From the NCBI GenBank assembly GCA_963934795.1, contig CAWWAF010000012.1:1-54184 (forward strand): DNA of 54,184 bases. The letters run 5' to 3'. Within the stretch, counting starts at the first letter, position 1, and each line of letters opens with the position of its first letter. The notes under the pieces were generated by a model. It was given only the letters and a program-made list of their open reading frames with translations. It was not told the DNA's origin and made no database searches. Positions 26,036-33,160 of this stretch are shown piece by piece. This DNA is from UBA8438 sp963934795 (GTDB taxonomy: Bacteria; Acidobacteriota; Vicinamibacteria; Vicinamibacterales; UBA8438). The translations under genes and the position numbers were made by a program.

Positions 26036-28320
26036 GACTGGCTCCCAGCGGCCGACGGGCCGTCATGTGGTTGCGGTATCACCGGTGGCAGGGCCGCGAG
26101 CCGAGCCTGGCACGCATGCGTCGCCTCGACGAAGAGTTGGGCTTCTTCAATGAGTTGGCGCGCCGTATCTGGGCCACTCGTCGGGGTCTGCCGCGCGTGC
26201 CGCCTGAACAGATACTGCGCGAACTTTCCACCGGCGAAGCGATCGAAGAACAGCTCCGTGTCGAAGAACCGCGTGCGGAACTGGTCCACGATCTCTTCGG
26301 CGTCGTCTGAGATATCGATATTCTCGGTCTTGATCAGCCCTCTGGCTGCCTGCAGCATTGCGCCGTAGGCGAGCGCGTCCGCGCGCTCGAAATCCCCTGC
26401 TTCTAGTTGCAGTTGTCCTTCGAAAATCTGGCTCTCGGCGCCGGCCAGGTCGAACTCCGTGAGTGACACGACTTCACCAGCGCACTCGCCGATTCCCATG
26501 TCGCCGATGCCGAACTCCCGCGGATCGCCCCAGTCCCGATAGTAGTCGGCGTCGACGTCGTGTGCCGGCACCGACATCAGGTCCTCGAACATGGCTCTCA
26601 GCGCTCGCTTCCCGACCCGTGTGGTGAAGGCGTAGAAGCTCTCCGCGTCGTTGCGATCCGCCACATAGCGATCGGTGATGCGTTGCACCACCTCAGGAAT
26701 GTTCTTGGATGGGACCGCCCCGACTGCCAGCCCATAGGCGCCCCCGTTCTCCACCCACTTTCCCCCCAGCACGACTTGGAAATGGGGGACAACGTGCCCG
26801 CCGACATGACGGCTGACTCCGTAGAACCCCAGGTCGCTGATGTGGTGCTGTCCGCAGGAGTTGAAGCAACCGCTGACCTTGATGCGGAGGCTGCGGACCG
26901 ACTCGTCCATCGTCTCAATTTGCCCGGCGAGACGCCGCTCGAGCTCGGCGGCGAGCCCACGTGACGACGCGATCCCCAGCTTGCAGGTGTCGGTGCCGGG
27001 GCACGACGTGATGTCCGCGATGGACTCCGCGCCTGGCCGCGCGAGCCCGATCGCGTCGAGCTCGCGGTGCAGCGCCGGTAAATCAGACTCACGGACCCAG
27101 CGAAGCACGATGTTCTGCTCCACCGTCGCCCGGACGGTGTCCCCGACGAAGCGCCGAGCCACCGTGGCCAACCGTCGCAGTTGGTCACTGCTCAGGTCGC
27201 CCAGTGGAAGGCTTACGGTGGCCACGACGTAGCCGGGTTGTCGCTGGTGGTAGACATTTGTCCGAGCCCAGGCCTCGAACGCGCCCGAGCCCGTCACATC
27301 TCCCAGCGGCTCCCCTGTCTTTAGCGGTTGTTCGCCGTACGCTGGGAGGTCGTTGATGTAGTCGGTCCAGCGGTCGTCTCGCGGGAGACGGGTGCGTTCA
27401 TCCCGCACCAGGCGCCGAAATTCATCGAGACCAAGTTGGGCGACCAAGAACTTGATACGGGCTCTGGCGCGATTTTTCTTCTCGCCCAGTCGTGCGAACA
27501 CCCGGGACATCGCCTGCAGGGTCGGCAGGATCTCGTCCTCCGCCATGAACGGCTCGAACAGCTTGGCTTCGTGCGGGACCGCGCCAAGTCCGCCGCCGAC
27601 ATATACCTCGAAGCCGCGTTGCGTGGCACCGTCGACTTCCCTGGTTACGCCGATCGCGCCGAAGTCATGCATGTTGACCAGTCCGCACGCGTGCTGCCTG
27701 CACCCGGAGAACGCGACCTTGAACTTGCGACCGAAGTCCTGTGTGTCCGGGTGCCCGAGGAGGAATCGCGCCGACGCCTGAGCGTAGGGCGTGACGTCAA
27801 ACGTCTCATCCCGGCAGACACCAGCGATGGGGCATGCGGTCACGTTGCGCACGGTGTTGCCGCATGCCTCCCGCGTCGTGATCCCGACGGCCGCGAGGCG
27901 TCGCATCAGGTCTGGCGTGTCGTCGATATGCACGTAATGGAGTTGCACGTCCTGACGGGTCGTAATGTGGACGACCCCGTCGCTGTACTCTTCAGCGAGT
28001 TCGGCCAGGGTGTCCATCTGAGCCGTGGAGAGTCCGCCGAACGGAATCTTGATCCGCTGCATCCCGGGAGCGTCCCAGACCGTGTCGGGGCCTTTGGTCT
28101 GGCCGTCCGACGGGAAGGGGAGCGGCTTGACGCCCGTGCCGTCGTTCCGCTGACCGTTGTCATACCGCTGACCATACGCCCCGCGCCGCAAGCGCGTTTC
28201 GGCGAACACCTTGTCGTCGAGTTTGCCCTGTCGCTTCAGGGCCATCTGGTTCTCGTAGGTATCGATCTCGCGTCCCAGATCATCGGGCACGCGCTCGCCC
28301 AGTGCGTGTTTCCAGGTCAT
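26032..28320 (-). CDS. Ferredoxin-type sulfite (nitrite) reductase with C-terminal extension
   Basis: A siroheme/[4Fe-4S] enzyme that reduces sulfite to sulfide in six-electron steps. It has two ferredoxin-like and two NIR/SIR halves; the cluster-siroheme Cys motifs are TSCPGTDTCKLG and SGCFNSCGQH. At 762 residues it is about 150-200 longer than typical family members: from about residue 610 there is an added all-helical domain (LTEFDLAGAESQIFEGQLQL to AALPPVI) of unknown role. Context with cysH, cobA and siroheme dehydrogenase argues for sulfite rather than nitrite. It starts two bases after cobA. Confidence 0.92.
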   Translation of the reverse strand: MTWKHALGERVPDDLGREIDTYENQMALKRQGKLDDKVFAETRLRRGAYGQRYDNGQRNDGTGVKPLPFPSDGQTKGPDTVWDAPGMQRIKIPFGGLSTAQMDTLAELAEEYSDGVVHITTRQDVQLHYVHIDDTPDLMRRLAAVGITTREACGNTVRNVTACPIAGVCRDETFDVTPYAQASARFLLGHPDTQDFGRKFKVAFSGCRQHACGLVNMHDFGAIGVTREVDGATQRGFEVYVGGGLGAVPHEAKLFEPFMAEDEILPTLQAMSRVFARLGEKKNRARARIKFLVAQLGLDEFRRLVRDERTRLPRDDRWTDYINDLPAYGEQPLKTGEPLGDVTGSGAFEAWARTNVYHQRQPGYVVATVSLPLGDLSSDQLRRLATVARRFVGDTVRATVEQNIVLRWVRESDLPALHRELDAIGLARPGAESIADITSCPGTDTCKLGIASSRGLAAELERRLAGQIETMDESVRSLRIKVSGCFNSCGQHHISDLGFYGVSRHVGGHVVPHFQVVLGGKWVENGGAYGLAVGAVPSKNIPEVVQRITDRYVADRNDAESFYAFTTRVGKRALRAMFEDLMSVPAHDVDADYYRDWGDPREFGIGDMGIGECAGEVVSLTEFDLAGAESQIFEGQLQLEAGDFERADALAYGAMLQAARGLIKTENIDISDDAEEIVDQFRTRFFDTELFFDRFAGGKFAQYLFRRHARQTPTSGPDTARQLIEEAQLFVEATHACQARLAALPPVIPQPHDGPSAAGSQS

Positions 28321-28322
28321 GT

Positions 28323-29090
28323 TCAGCCTTTCCCTTCGGCGGCAGGAGTCGACATGCCGACGTCTCTGAGCACGGTGTGCAGGTTGACGACCGTGCCGAT
28401 CACGATCGTGCCTGGGTCTTCTGATTCATCGGCGTGGGGCGTGTCGCCGAGGGCCCGCAGTGTACCTATCCAGGTCCGTTCGCGCGAACTCGCGGCGGCG
28501 AAGACCACGGCCGCCGGAGTATCCACGGTCCACCCACGTTCTAGAAGGCAGGTCGCGATGCCGCGGCGGTTGGACAGACCCATCAGAATGACGACCGTGG
28601 CCGAGCCGGGTTCCAACGAACCCAGGATCGGCCGGTAACTGGTGTCATGATGTCCAGAGACGACGACGAAGCCGGAGGCAAGGCCGCGATGGGTCAGTGG
28701 GATACCAGCTCCAGCCGGTGCGGCCACTGCCGTCGTGATGCCCTGGATCACCTCGAAGGGGACGCCGGCCGCTCTCAGCGCCACACCTTCCTCGGCCCCG
28801 CGACCCAATACGTAGGGGTCACCACATTTTAGACGCACGACGCGACGGCCGCGTTGCGCTGCTCGGACCATCAAGCGGATGATCGTCTCCTGTCGCACAG
28901 ATTTGCGACCAGCCCGCTTGCCGACGCAGAAGCGCTGGGCCTGACCGGCTAGGGCTACCACGGCCGGGGCGACGAGGGCGTCGAACAACACGAGATCCGC
29001 GGTCCGGAGCCGTTCCACGGCTCGCATGGTCAGCAGATCCGGATAGCCCGGACCAGCGCCGACGAGTGAGACCCATCCCCTCGAAATCAT
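28323..29090 (-). CDS. cobA: Uroporphyrinogen-III C-methyltransferase
   Basis: A 255-residue SAM-dependent enzyme that methylates uroporphyrinogen III twice to precorrin-2, the first step to siroheme. Motifs seen: VSLVGAGPGYPDLLTMRA at the N-terminus, VVRLKCGDPYVLGRGAEE and VIQGITTAVAAPAGAGIPLT. The true start is the ATG at 29090, which overlaps the stop of the siroheme dehydrogenase (ATGA at 29087-29090); the open frame upstream of it is a shadow. It supplies the sulfite reductase encoded next. Confidence 0.95.
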   Translation of the reverse strand: MISRGWVSLVGAGPGYPDLLTMRAVERLRTADLVLFDALVAPAVVALAGQAQRFCVGKRAGRKSVRQETIIRLMVRAAQRGRRVVRLKCGDPYVLGRGAEEGVALRAAGVPFEVIQGITTAVAAPAGAGIPLTHRGLASGFVVVSGHHDTSYRPILGSLEPGSATVVILMGLSNRRGIATCLLERGWTVDTPAAVVFAAASSRERTWIGTLRALGDTPHADESEDPGTIVIGTVVNLHTVLRDVGMSTPAAEGKG

Positions 29091-29665
29091 GACTTCTGAT
29101 CTTCGTAGAGTCCGGCCAGGGCTTGCAAGAGCAGGGGCCGCCGCCGCTCTATTGGGACGCTGTCGCGCATCCATGCGGCGCGTTCTACCCGGGCCGTCTT
29201 CATCCATTGTTCCACTTCGGACACTGGCAAGAGCGCCTCGAGCGCCTGCCGAATCAGCCCGGCGAGTGCGGGGGCGTGGCCATCGGTCGAGATGGCCACG
29301 GTGACACCGCCGCGTCGCACCACACCACCAAGATACGCGCTGGCGTTCGGCGGGTCGTCCACCGCGTTGACAAAGAGACGGCGTTTCTCGGCGGCATCCG
29401 CCACGGTACGGTTGACGGTGGCAGAGGCGGCCGCAACCACCAGCCATGCATCGTCCAGGTCGGTCGGCTCAAATGGTCGCTGCCGAATCGGCACCCCACT
29501 TGCTTCGATTTCCGATGTCACGGCCGGGGCGACCACGGTCACCCGCGCTCCAGCGTCGAGCAGGCCTCTCAGCTTGGACGTCGCGACCGGCCCGCCGCCG
29601 ATGACGACCACTGGGCGGTCGGCTAGCTTGAGGAAGACTGGAAAAAGAGAAATTGACCCGATCAT
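29087..29665 (-). CDS. Precorrin-2 dehydrogenase / sirohydrochlorin ferrochelatase (Met8/CysG-N type)
   Basis: A 192-residue bifunctional enzyme that oxidises precorrin-2 with NAD and inserts iron to give siroheme. The N-terminal Rossmann loop VVVIGGGPVATSKLRGLLDAG and FVNAVDDPPNASAYLGGVVR, holding the catalytic Asp, are typical. Together with CobA it does the work of E. coli CysG as two proteins. Both ends overlap neighbours by four bases, as part of the coupled chain cysH-met8-cobA. Confidence 0.93.
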   Translation of the reverse strand: MIGSISLFPVFLKLADRPVVVIGGGPVATSKLRGLLDAGARVTVVAPAVTSEIEASGVPIRQRPFEPTDLDDAWLVVAAASATVNRTVADAAEKRRLFVNAVDDPPNASAYLGGVVRRGGVTVAISTDGHAPALAGLIRQALEALLPVSEVEQWMKTARVERAAWMRDSVPIERRRPLLLQALAGLYEDQKS

Positions 29666-30441
29666 GGCAATGGAAGCCCGGGTCGCTCCTGGCTACGCGG
29701 GGAACTCGTGTCCCCGAACTCGTCGGTTCCGTCGACCTGGGTATGCAGACCACATTCTGACTTGGGCGCACCGCGCCAGCGGCCCGCCCGATCGTGTTCC
29801 CCGGCGTTCACCATGCTCGTGCAGGGTTTGCAGCCGACACTCGGGTAGCCACGATCGTGAAGCGGATTGTATGGCACGTCATGCTTGAGCAGGTGTGCCC
29901 ACACGTCTCTCTTGGTCCAACGGACCAATGGATTGATCTTGCCGAGCGCGAATTTTGGGTCCCATTCCACCGCGAGCGCGCCCGCTCGGCTGTCCGTCTG
30001 GTCGCGACGTATCGCCGTGATCCATGCGTCGAATCCGACCAACTGCGCGGTCAACGGGGTGACTTTCCGCATGTTACAGCACCGGTCCGGCTCCCGTTCC
30101 CAGAGTTCTGGACCATGCGTGGCAGCCTGCTGCTCGATCGACAGTTCGGGGCTCACACTGCGGATAGTGAAGTCGTACTTGGCTTCGAGTCGTCGCCACA
30201 ACTCGTAGGTCTCCGGAAACAGGAGACCCGTGTCCAGCGTGAAGATATCGATGTCGAGGTCGTGCCGCCCTATTAGGTCCAACAAGACGCAGCCCTCGGC
30301 GCCGAAGCCAGTTGCGAATGTCAGTCGCGGTGCAAACCTGTTGGACGCCCAACGGAGGATCTCGAGCGGCGTGTCGCCCTCCAGCGCTCGGCCGGCTTCA
30401 GCCAGCGCGGTGGCGTCCAGGCGGGTGTTGGAGTCAGTCAT
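29662..30441 (-). CDS. cysH: Adenylyl-sulfate (APS) reductase, assimilatory
   Basis: A 259-residue thioredoxin-dependent reductase that converts APS to sulfite. The paired cysteines Cys121-Cys122 (RCCNMRKV) and Cys204/Cys207 (GCKPC) bind a [4Fe-4S] cluster, which marks the APS-using rather than PAPS-using branch; Cys230 (SECGLH) is the catalytic Cys. The ATP-PPase-like loop (FATGFGAEGC) is intact. The ATG overlaps the DUF2061 stop (ATGA at 30438-30441). Confidence 0.95.
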   Translation of the reverse strand: MTDSNTRLDATALAEAGRALEGDTPLEILRWASNRFAPRLTFATGFGAEGCVLLDLIGRHDLDIDIFTLDTGLLFPETYELWRRLEAKYDFTIRSVSPELSIEQQAATHGPELWEREPDRCCNMRKVTPLTAQLVGFDAWITAIRRDQTDSRAGALAVEWDPKFALGKINPLVRWTKRDVWAHLLKHDVPYNPLHDRGYPSVGCKPCTSMVNAGEHDRAGRWRGAPKSECGLHTQVDGTDEFGDTSSPRSQERPGLPLP

Positions 30442-30707
30442 TCCGACTCACCGCCTTGCGAAGCCAGCGCCGCATTGACCGATGGATCCGGGACGGGCAC
30501 CGGTTTGCGCCCCAGGTTGAGCCGGTTCCATGCGCGTTCGTGGAAATAGTACAGCGCCATTTTGGTGACCGCTTCGAGGAGTCCGATGGTCACTGCAAGG
30601 TCAGTGCGACCCGTGAACGCAAATACCAGGAGCGTGGTGGTCGCGGTGGCCACGACGCGCCACGAGACGGCCTTGCTGATCGAGCGCATCGCTGATTCTT
30701 CAAACAT
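30438..30707 (-). CDS. DUF2061 small membrane protein, first gene of the sulfate-reduction operon
   Basis: An 89-residue protein with two membrane helices (about 17-33 and 37-55) and the DUF2061 signature: KAVSWRVVATATTTLLVFAF, then a Lys and the YYFHERAWNRL block. The family has no proven function; here and in other genomes I recall it beside sulfur-assimilation genes, so transport or membrane attachment is possible. The ATG at 30707 has GAGG seven bases upstream; longer in-frame starts would fall within the terminator T-run. It is the first gene behind the attenuator leader at 30765-30914. Confidence 0.82.
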   Translation of the reverse strand: MFEESAMRSISKAVSWRVVATATTTLLVFAFTGRTDLAVTIGLLEAVTKMALYYFHERAWNRLNLGRKPVPVPDPSVNAALASQGGESE

Positions 30708-30764
30708 GGTGTGCCTCGGACTCGCTATCGATCGACGGCCACCTGGCCGTCGACACAAAAAAAA

Positions 30765-30794
30765 GCCCGGGAGCGTGTGGCTCCCGGGCTTTTT
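30765..30794. terminator. Intrinsic terminator inside the 5' leader (attenuator)
   Basis: A perfect 10-base-pair GC stem (30765-30774 with 30780-30789), a five-base loop, and T-runs on both sides: eight Ts after it on the minus strand (30757-30764) and five on the plus strand. For the minus-strand operon it lies between the leader ORF and the first gene, 50 bases before the DUF2061 ATG. No gene that it could end precedes it on that strand, so it must act as an attenuator. Confidence 0.92.
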
Positions 30795-30815
30795 GTCATT
30801 CGCGTTTGGCTCTTG

Positions 30816-30914
30816 TCAGTCTGCTACTTGCGCCATGCGCGATACGACCATCAGCTCGGGGGCCCAGGGAGCCTCCGGACAACAGCAACATCGACAGGCG
30901 GCGCGCGTATGCAT
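30816..30914 (-). CDS. Polycysteine leader peptide (cysteine attenuator)
   Basis: A 32-codon ORF in the 5' leader of the sulfate-reduction operon. Codons 7-12 read Cys-Arg-Cys-Cys-Cys-Cys (TGT CGA TGT TGC TGT TGT, 30896-30879), five Cys codons in six. It ends with TGA at 30816-30818, 26 bases before the terminator stem. The ATG at 30914 has no Shine-Dalgarno sequence and lies only about 10 bases after the predicted transcript start, so it may be read leaderless or nearly so. Inference: cysteine shortage stalls ribosomes here and lets transcription pass the terminator; ample cysteine lets the terminator form. Polycysteine short ORFs with this logic are known upstream of sulfur genes in mycobacteria. 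Confidence 0.8.
   Translation of the reverse strand: MHTRAACRCCCCPEAPWAPELMVVSRMAQVAD
30862..30872 (-). promoter_or_regulatory. Antiterminator segment
   Basis: On the minus strand this 11-mer is GCTCCCTGGGC. It equals the terminator 3' arm (GCTCCCGGGC, 30774-30765) apart from one extra T, so it can pair with the terminator 5' arm (GCCCGGGAGC, 30789-30780) in a 10-base-pair helix with one bulge and prevent the terminator. It begins six bases after the last Cys codon, where ribosome position would decide whether it is free. Confidence 0.65.
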
Positions 30915-30928
30915 TGTCAAGAGTTCCC

Positions 30929-30958
30929 ATTCTCATCCGCCGGGTGCGTCTTCGTCAA
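30929..30958 (-). promoter_or_regulatory. Promoter of the sulfate-reduction operon leader
   Basis: TTGACG (-35, 30953-30958) and GAGAAT (-10, 30929-30934) are spaced by 18 bases on the minus strand. Transcription would start near 30924, about 10 bases before the leader-peptide ATG. A perfect TTGACA at 30915-30920 is the only rival -35 box, but it has no -10 partner and would place the promoter over the leader ORF. Confidence 0.5.
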
Positions 30959-31022
30959 GTTGGCGCTCCGGTTGCATGGCCGCGGGCCGGGCGCGCGCGC
31001 GACGCGATAGGTGTTCCCGAAC

Positions 31023-31031
31023 TGCTACACT
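31023..31031 (+). promoter_or_regulatory. Extended -10 promoter of cysQ
   Basis: TGCTACACT gives an extended -10 element (TGn + TACACT) ending nine bases before the cysQ ATG. If real, the transcript starts within about three bases of the start codon, so cysQ would be translated leaderless or nearly so. The GC-rich stretch 30960-31010 between this and the divergent operon promoter shows no clear -35 box. Confidence 0.45.
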
Positions 31032-31040
31032 GCCGGCGCC

Positions 31041-31817
31041 ATGGTCACAATCGAAGCAGTCAATGACATTGCGAAACGGGCCGCGACAGTGGTGCTGAAG
31101 CACTACCATGCCCGCGATACCTGGGTACGACAGAAAGAGGATGGCTCGCCGGTCACCGGGGTTGACCTTGCGGCCGAGGAGATTATCCGGGAGGGGGTGC
31201 TCGCGCTGGACGACACCATTCCCTACATCTCTGAGGAACGCGCGCTGCCGGAGTACGAAGAGCGCCGCCAGTGGCCGCGGTACTGGCTGGTCGATCCGCT
31301 CGACGGTACCAAGGAGTTCATCAATCGGACAGACGAATTCACCGTGAACATCGCCATGATCGAAGGTGGCGAACCGGTGCTCGGCGTGGTCGCGGCGCCC
31401 GCTTCGGGGCTGCTGTTCTACGCGACGGCTGGGGGGGGGGCCTGGAAGCAGGAGGGAGAGTCGGCACCCCGACGTCTACGGTCGACGCTGGCTGACCCGG
31501 CCGAACCACTGCGGATCGTCGAGAGCCGATCCCACCCGAGCCCTGCTCTTGAGTCGTTTCTGGAGCCGTTCACGATCGCGGAACGGGTGAAGAGCGGGAG
31601 TTCGCTGAAGTTTTGTGTCGTCGCCGATGGTCGGGCGGACATGTACCCTCGACTGGGCCCGACGATGGAGTGGGACGTGGCCGCTGGAGATTGTGTCTAC
31701 CGCAATTCGGGGTATCCCAAGCCCCATCCTGGAACGCTTCGCTACAACAAGCCGTCTCTGTTGAACCCCAGTTTCGTCATCGGGCTCCGGCCCGGAACGT
31801 ACTCGCTGCCAACGTAG
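31041..31817 (+). CDS. cysQ: 3'(2'),5'-bisphosphate nucleotidase
   Basis: A 258-residue inositol-monophosphatase-fold enzyme that removes PAP/PAPS, by-products of sulfate activation. Metal-binding motifs are present: the Glu pair in YISEERALPEYEE, WLVDPLDGTKEF and a C-terminal MEWDVAAGD. The start at 31041 (MVTIEAV) fits the family and the promoter directly upstream. A run of ten Gs at 31431-31440 encodes the Gly-Gly-Gly at about residues 131-133; slippage there would truncate the protein. It is divergent from the APS-reductase operon and converges on cysN. Confidence 0.93.
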   Translation: MVTIEAVNDIAKRAATVVLKHYHARDTWVRQKEDGSPVTGVDLAAEEIIREGVLALDDTIPYISEERALPEYEERRQWPRYWLVDPLDGTKEFINRTDEFTVNIAMIEGGEPVLGVVAAPASGLLFYATAGGGAWKQEGESAPRRLRSTLADPAEPLRIVESRSHPSPALESFLEPFTIAERVKSGSSLKFCVVADGRADMYPRLGPTMEWDVAAGDCVYRNSGYPKPHPGTLRYNKPSLLNPSFVIGLRPGTYSLPT

Positions 31818-31882
31818 TCCGCTCACTGTTCGCCGGGGCCCACGCGTCACGGACCCGGTTTGCGCTTTGCGCGCCGCGGACC

Positions 31883-33160
31883 TCAGACGATCATGCCGGC
31901 GGCGACGGTTTCATTTGTCTGCTCATCGATGAGGACAAAACTGCCGGTCGTACGATTGCGGTTGTAGCGATCGTAGAAGAGCGGCGCCGATGTGCGTAAC
32001 GCGATGCGACCAATTTCATTCAGTCGAAACTCGGGCTCACCCTCGACCTTGTGGAGGGTGTTGATGTCGACCTTGTATCGCATTTCACGCACGACGGCCT
32101 TGACCTCCTTGGTCGTGTGGCGAAGCACATACTTGGCGCGGGCGCGCAGCGGGCGTTCCGAGAACCAGCAGACCATGGCCTCGATGTCCTGATCGACCCT
32201 CGGCGGGTTGTTCGGCTTGACGATCATGTCGCCCCGGCTGACGTCGATGTCGTCGTCGAGCGTCATGGTGACCGAGAGCGGGCTGAAGGCCTCCTTCAAG
32301 TCGCTGTCGAAGGTCTCGATGGCAGTCACTCGCGTGGCGAATCCGCTTGGCAGAACGAGCACCTCGTCGCCAGGTTTGAAGACGCCGCCAGCTACCCGAC
32401 CCGCATATCCCCGAAAGTCGTGATGGGCATCCGACTGCGGTCGGATGACCCACTGCACCGGTAAGCGCGCGTCCACGTGGTTCTCTTCGGAACCGACGTA
32501 GACGGTCTCGAGGTGCTGGAGCAGGGATGGGCCCGCGTACCAGGGCATCTGTGTCGACTTGTCGACGACGTTGTCACCGCGCAGGGCGCTGATGGGAATG
32601 AACGTGATCGCAACAAGGTTGTCGAGACGAGACGCGAAGTCCTGGAACGCCGCGACAATCGCGTCGTAGGTGTCCTCGTCGTAGTCCACGAGGTCCATCT
32701 TGTTCACCGCCACCACCGCATGCTGAATGCGAAGCAAATTTGCGATGAACGCGTGGCGGCAGGTCTGTTCGACGACGCCTTTCCGGGCGTCGATCAGAAT
32801 GATGGCGAGGCTGGCCGTCGACGCGCCCGTCACCATGTTGCGCGTGTACTGAATGTGTCCGGGGGTGTCGGCGATGATGAATTTTCGCCGCGGCGTCGCG
32901 AAGTACCGGTAGGCCACGTCGATCGTGATCCCCTGTTCGCGCTCGGCCCGAAGGCCGTCCGTCAGCAGCGCAAGATTGACATGTTCGTCGCCGCGCTTTC
33001 GGCTCGATTCCTCCATGGCCTCGAGCTGGTCTTCGAAGATGCTCTTGCTGTCGTACAGGAGTCGGCCGATCAGGGTGCTCTTGCCGTCGTCGACGCTGCC
33101 AGCGGTGGTAAACCGCAACAGGTCCATCTCCATATAGCCCGCGGTCTCGCTCGTGGACAT
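31883..33160 (-). CDS. cysN: Sulfate adenylyltransferase, GTPase subunit
   Basis: A 425-residue EF-Tu-like GTPase that drives APS formation by CysD. GTPase motifs: P-loop GSVDDGKST, the switch-II DTPGH and NKMD. Two beta-barrel domains follow. There is no fused CysC domain, in line with the separate cysC gene in this operon. GGAGG lies 10 bases before the ATG, and the start overlaps the cysD stop by one base (TAATG at 33158-33162). Confidence 0.97.
   Translation of the reverse strand: MSTSETAGYMEMDLLRFTTAGSVDDGKSTLIGRLLYDSKSIFEDQLEAMEESSRKRGDEHVNLALLTDGLRAEREQGITIDVAYRYFATPRRKFIIADTPGHIQYTRNMVTGASTASLAIILIDARKGVVEQTCRHAFIANLLRIQHAVVAVNKMDLVDYDEDTYDAIVAAFQDFASRLDNLVAITFIPISALRGDNVVDKSTQMPWYAGPSLLQHLETVYVGSEENHVDARLPVQWVIRPQSDAHHDFRGYAGRVAGGVFKPGDEVLVLPSGFATRVTAIETFDSDLKEAFSPLSVTMTLDDDIDVSRGDMIVKPNNPPRVDQDIEAMVCWFSERPLRARAKYVLRHTTKEVKAVVREMRYKVDINTLHKVEGEPEFRLNEIGRIALRTSAPLFYDRYNRNRTTGSFVLIDEQTNETVAAGMIV

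Noticed and set aside
28323..29447. Long form of CobA starting at 29447
   Set aside because: The first 119 residues are a shadow of the siroheme dehydrogenase gene; the ATG at 29090 gives the standard length and the ATGA overlap.
30892..30920. Perfect TTGACA at 30915-30920 as the main -35 box of the sulfate-reduction operon
   Set aside because: At 16-18 bases there is no -10-like hexamer, and using it would remove the start of the leader ORF from the transcript.
30795..31040. SAM or cobalamin riboswitch in the leader of the sulfate-reduction operon
   Set aside because: I looked for conserved SAM-I/SAM-II cores and a B12 box in this interval and found none; the polycysteine ORF and the antiterminator match explain the terminator better.
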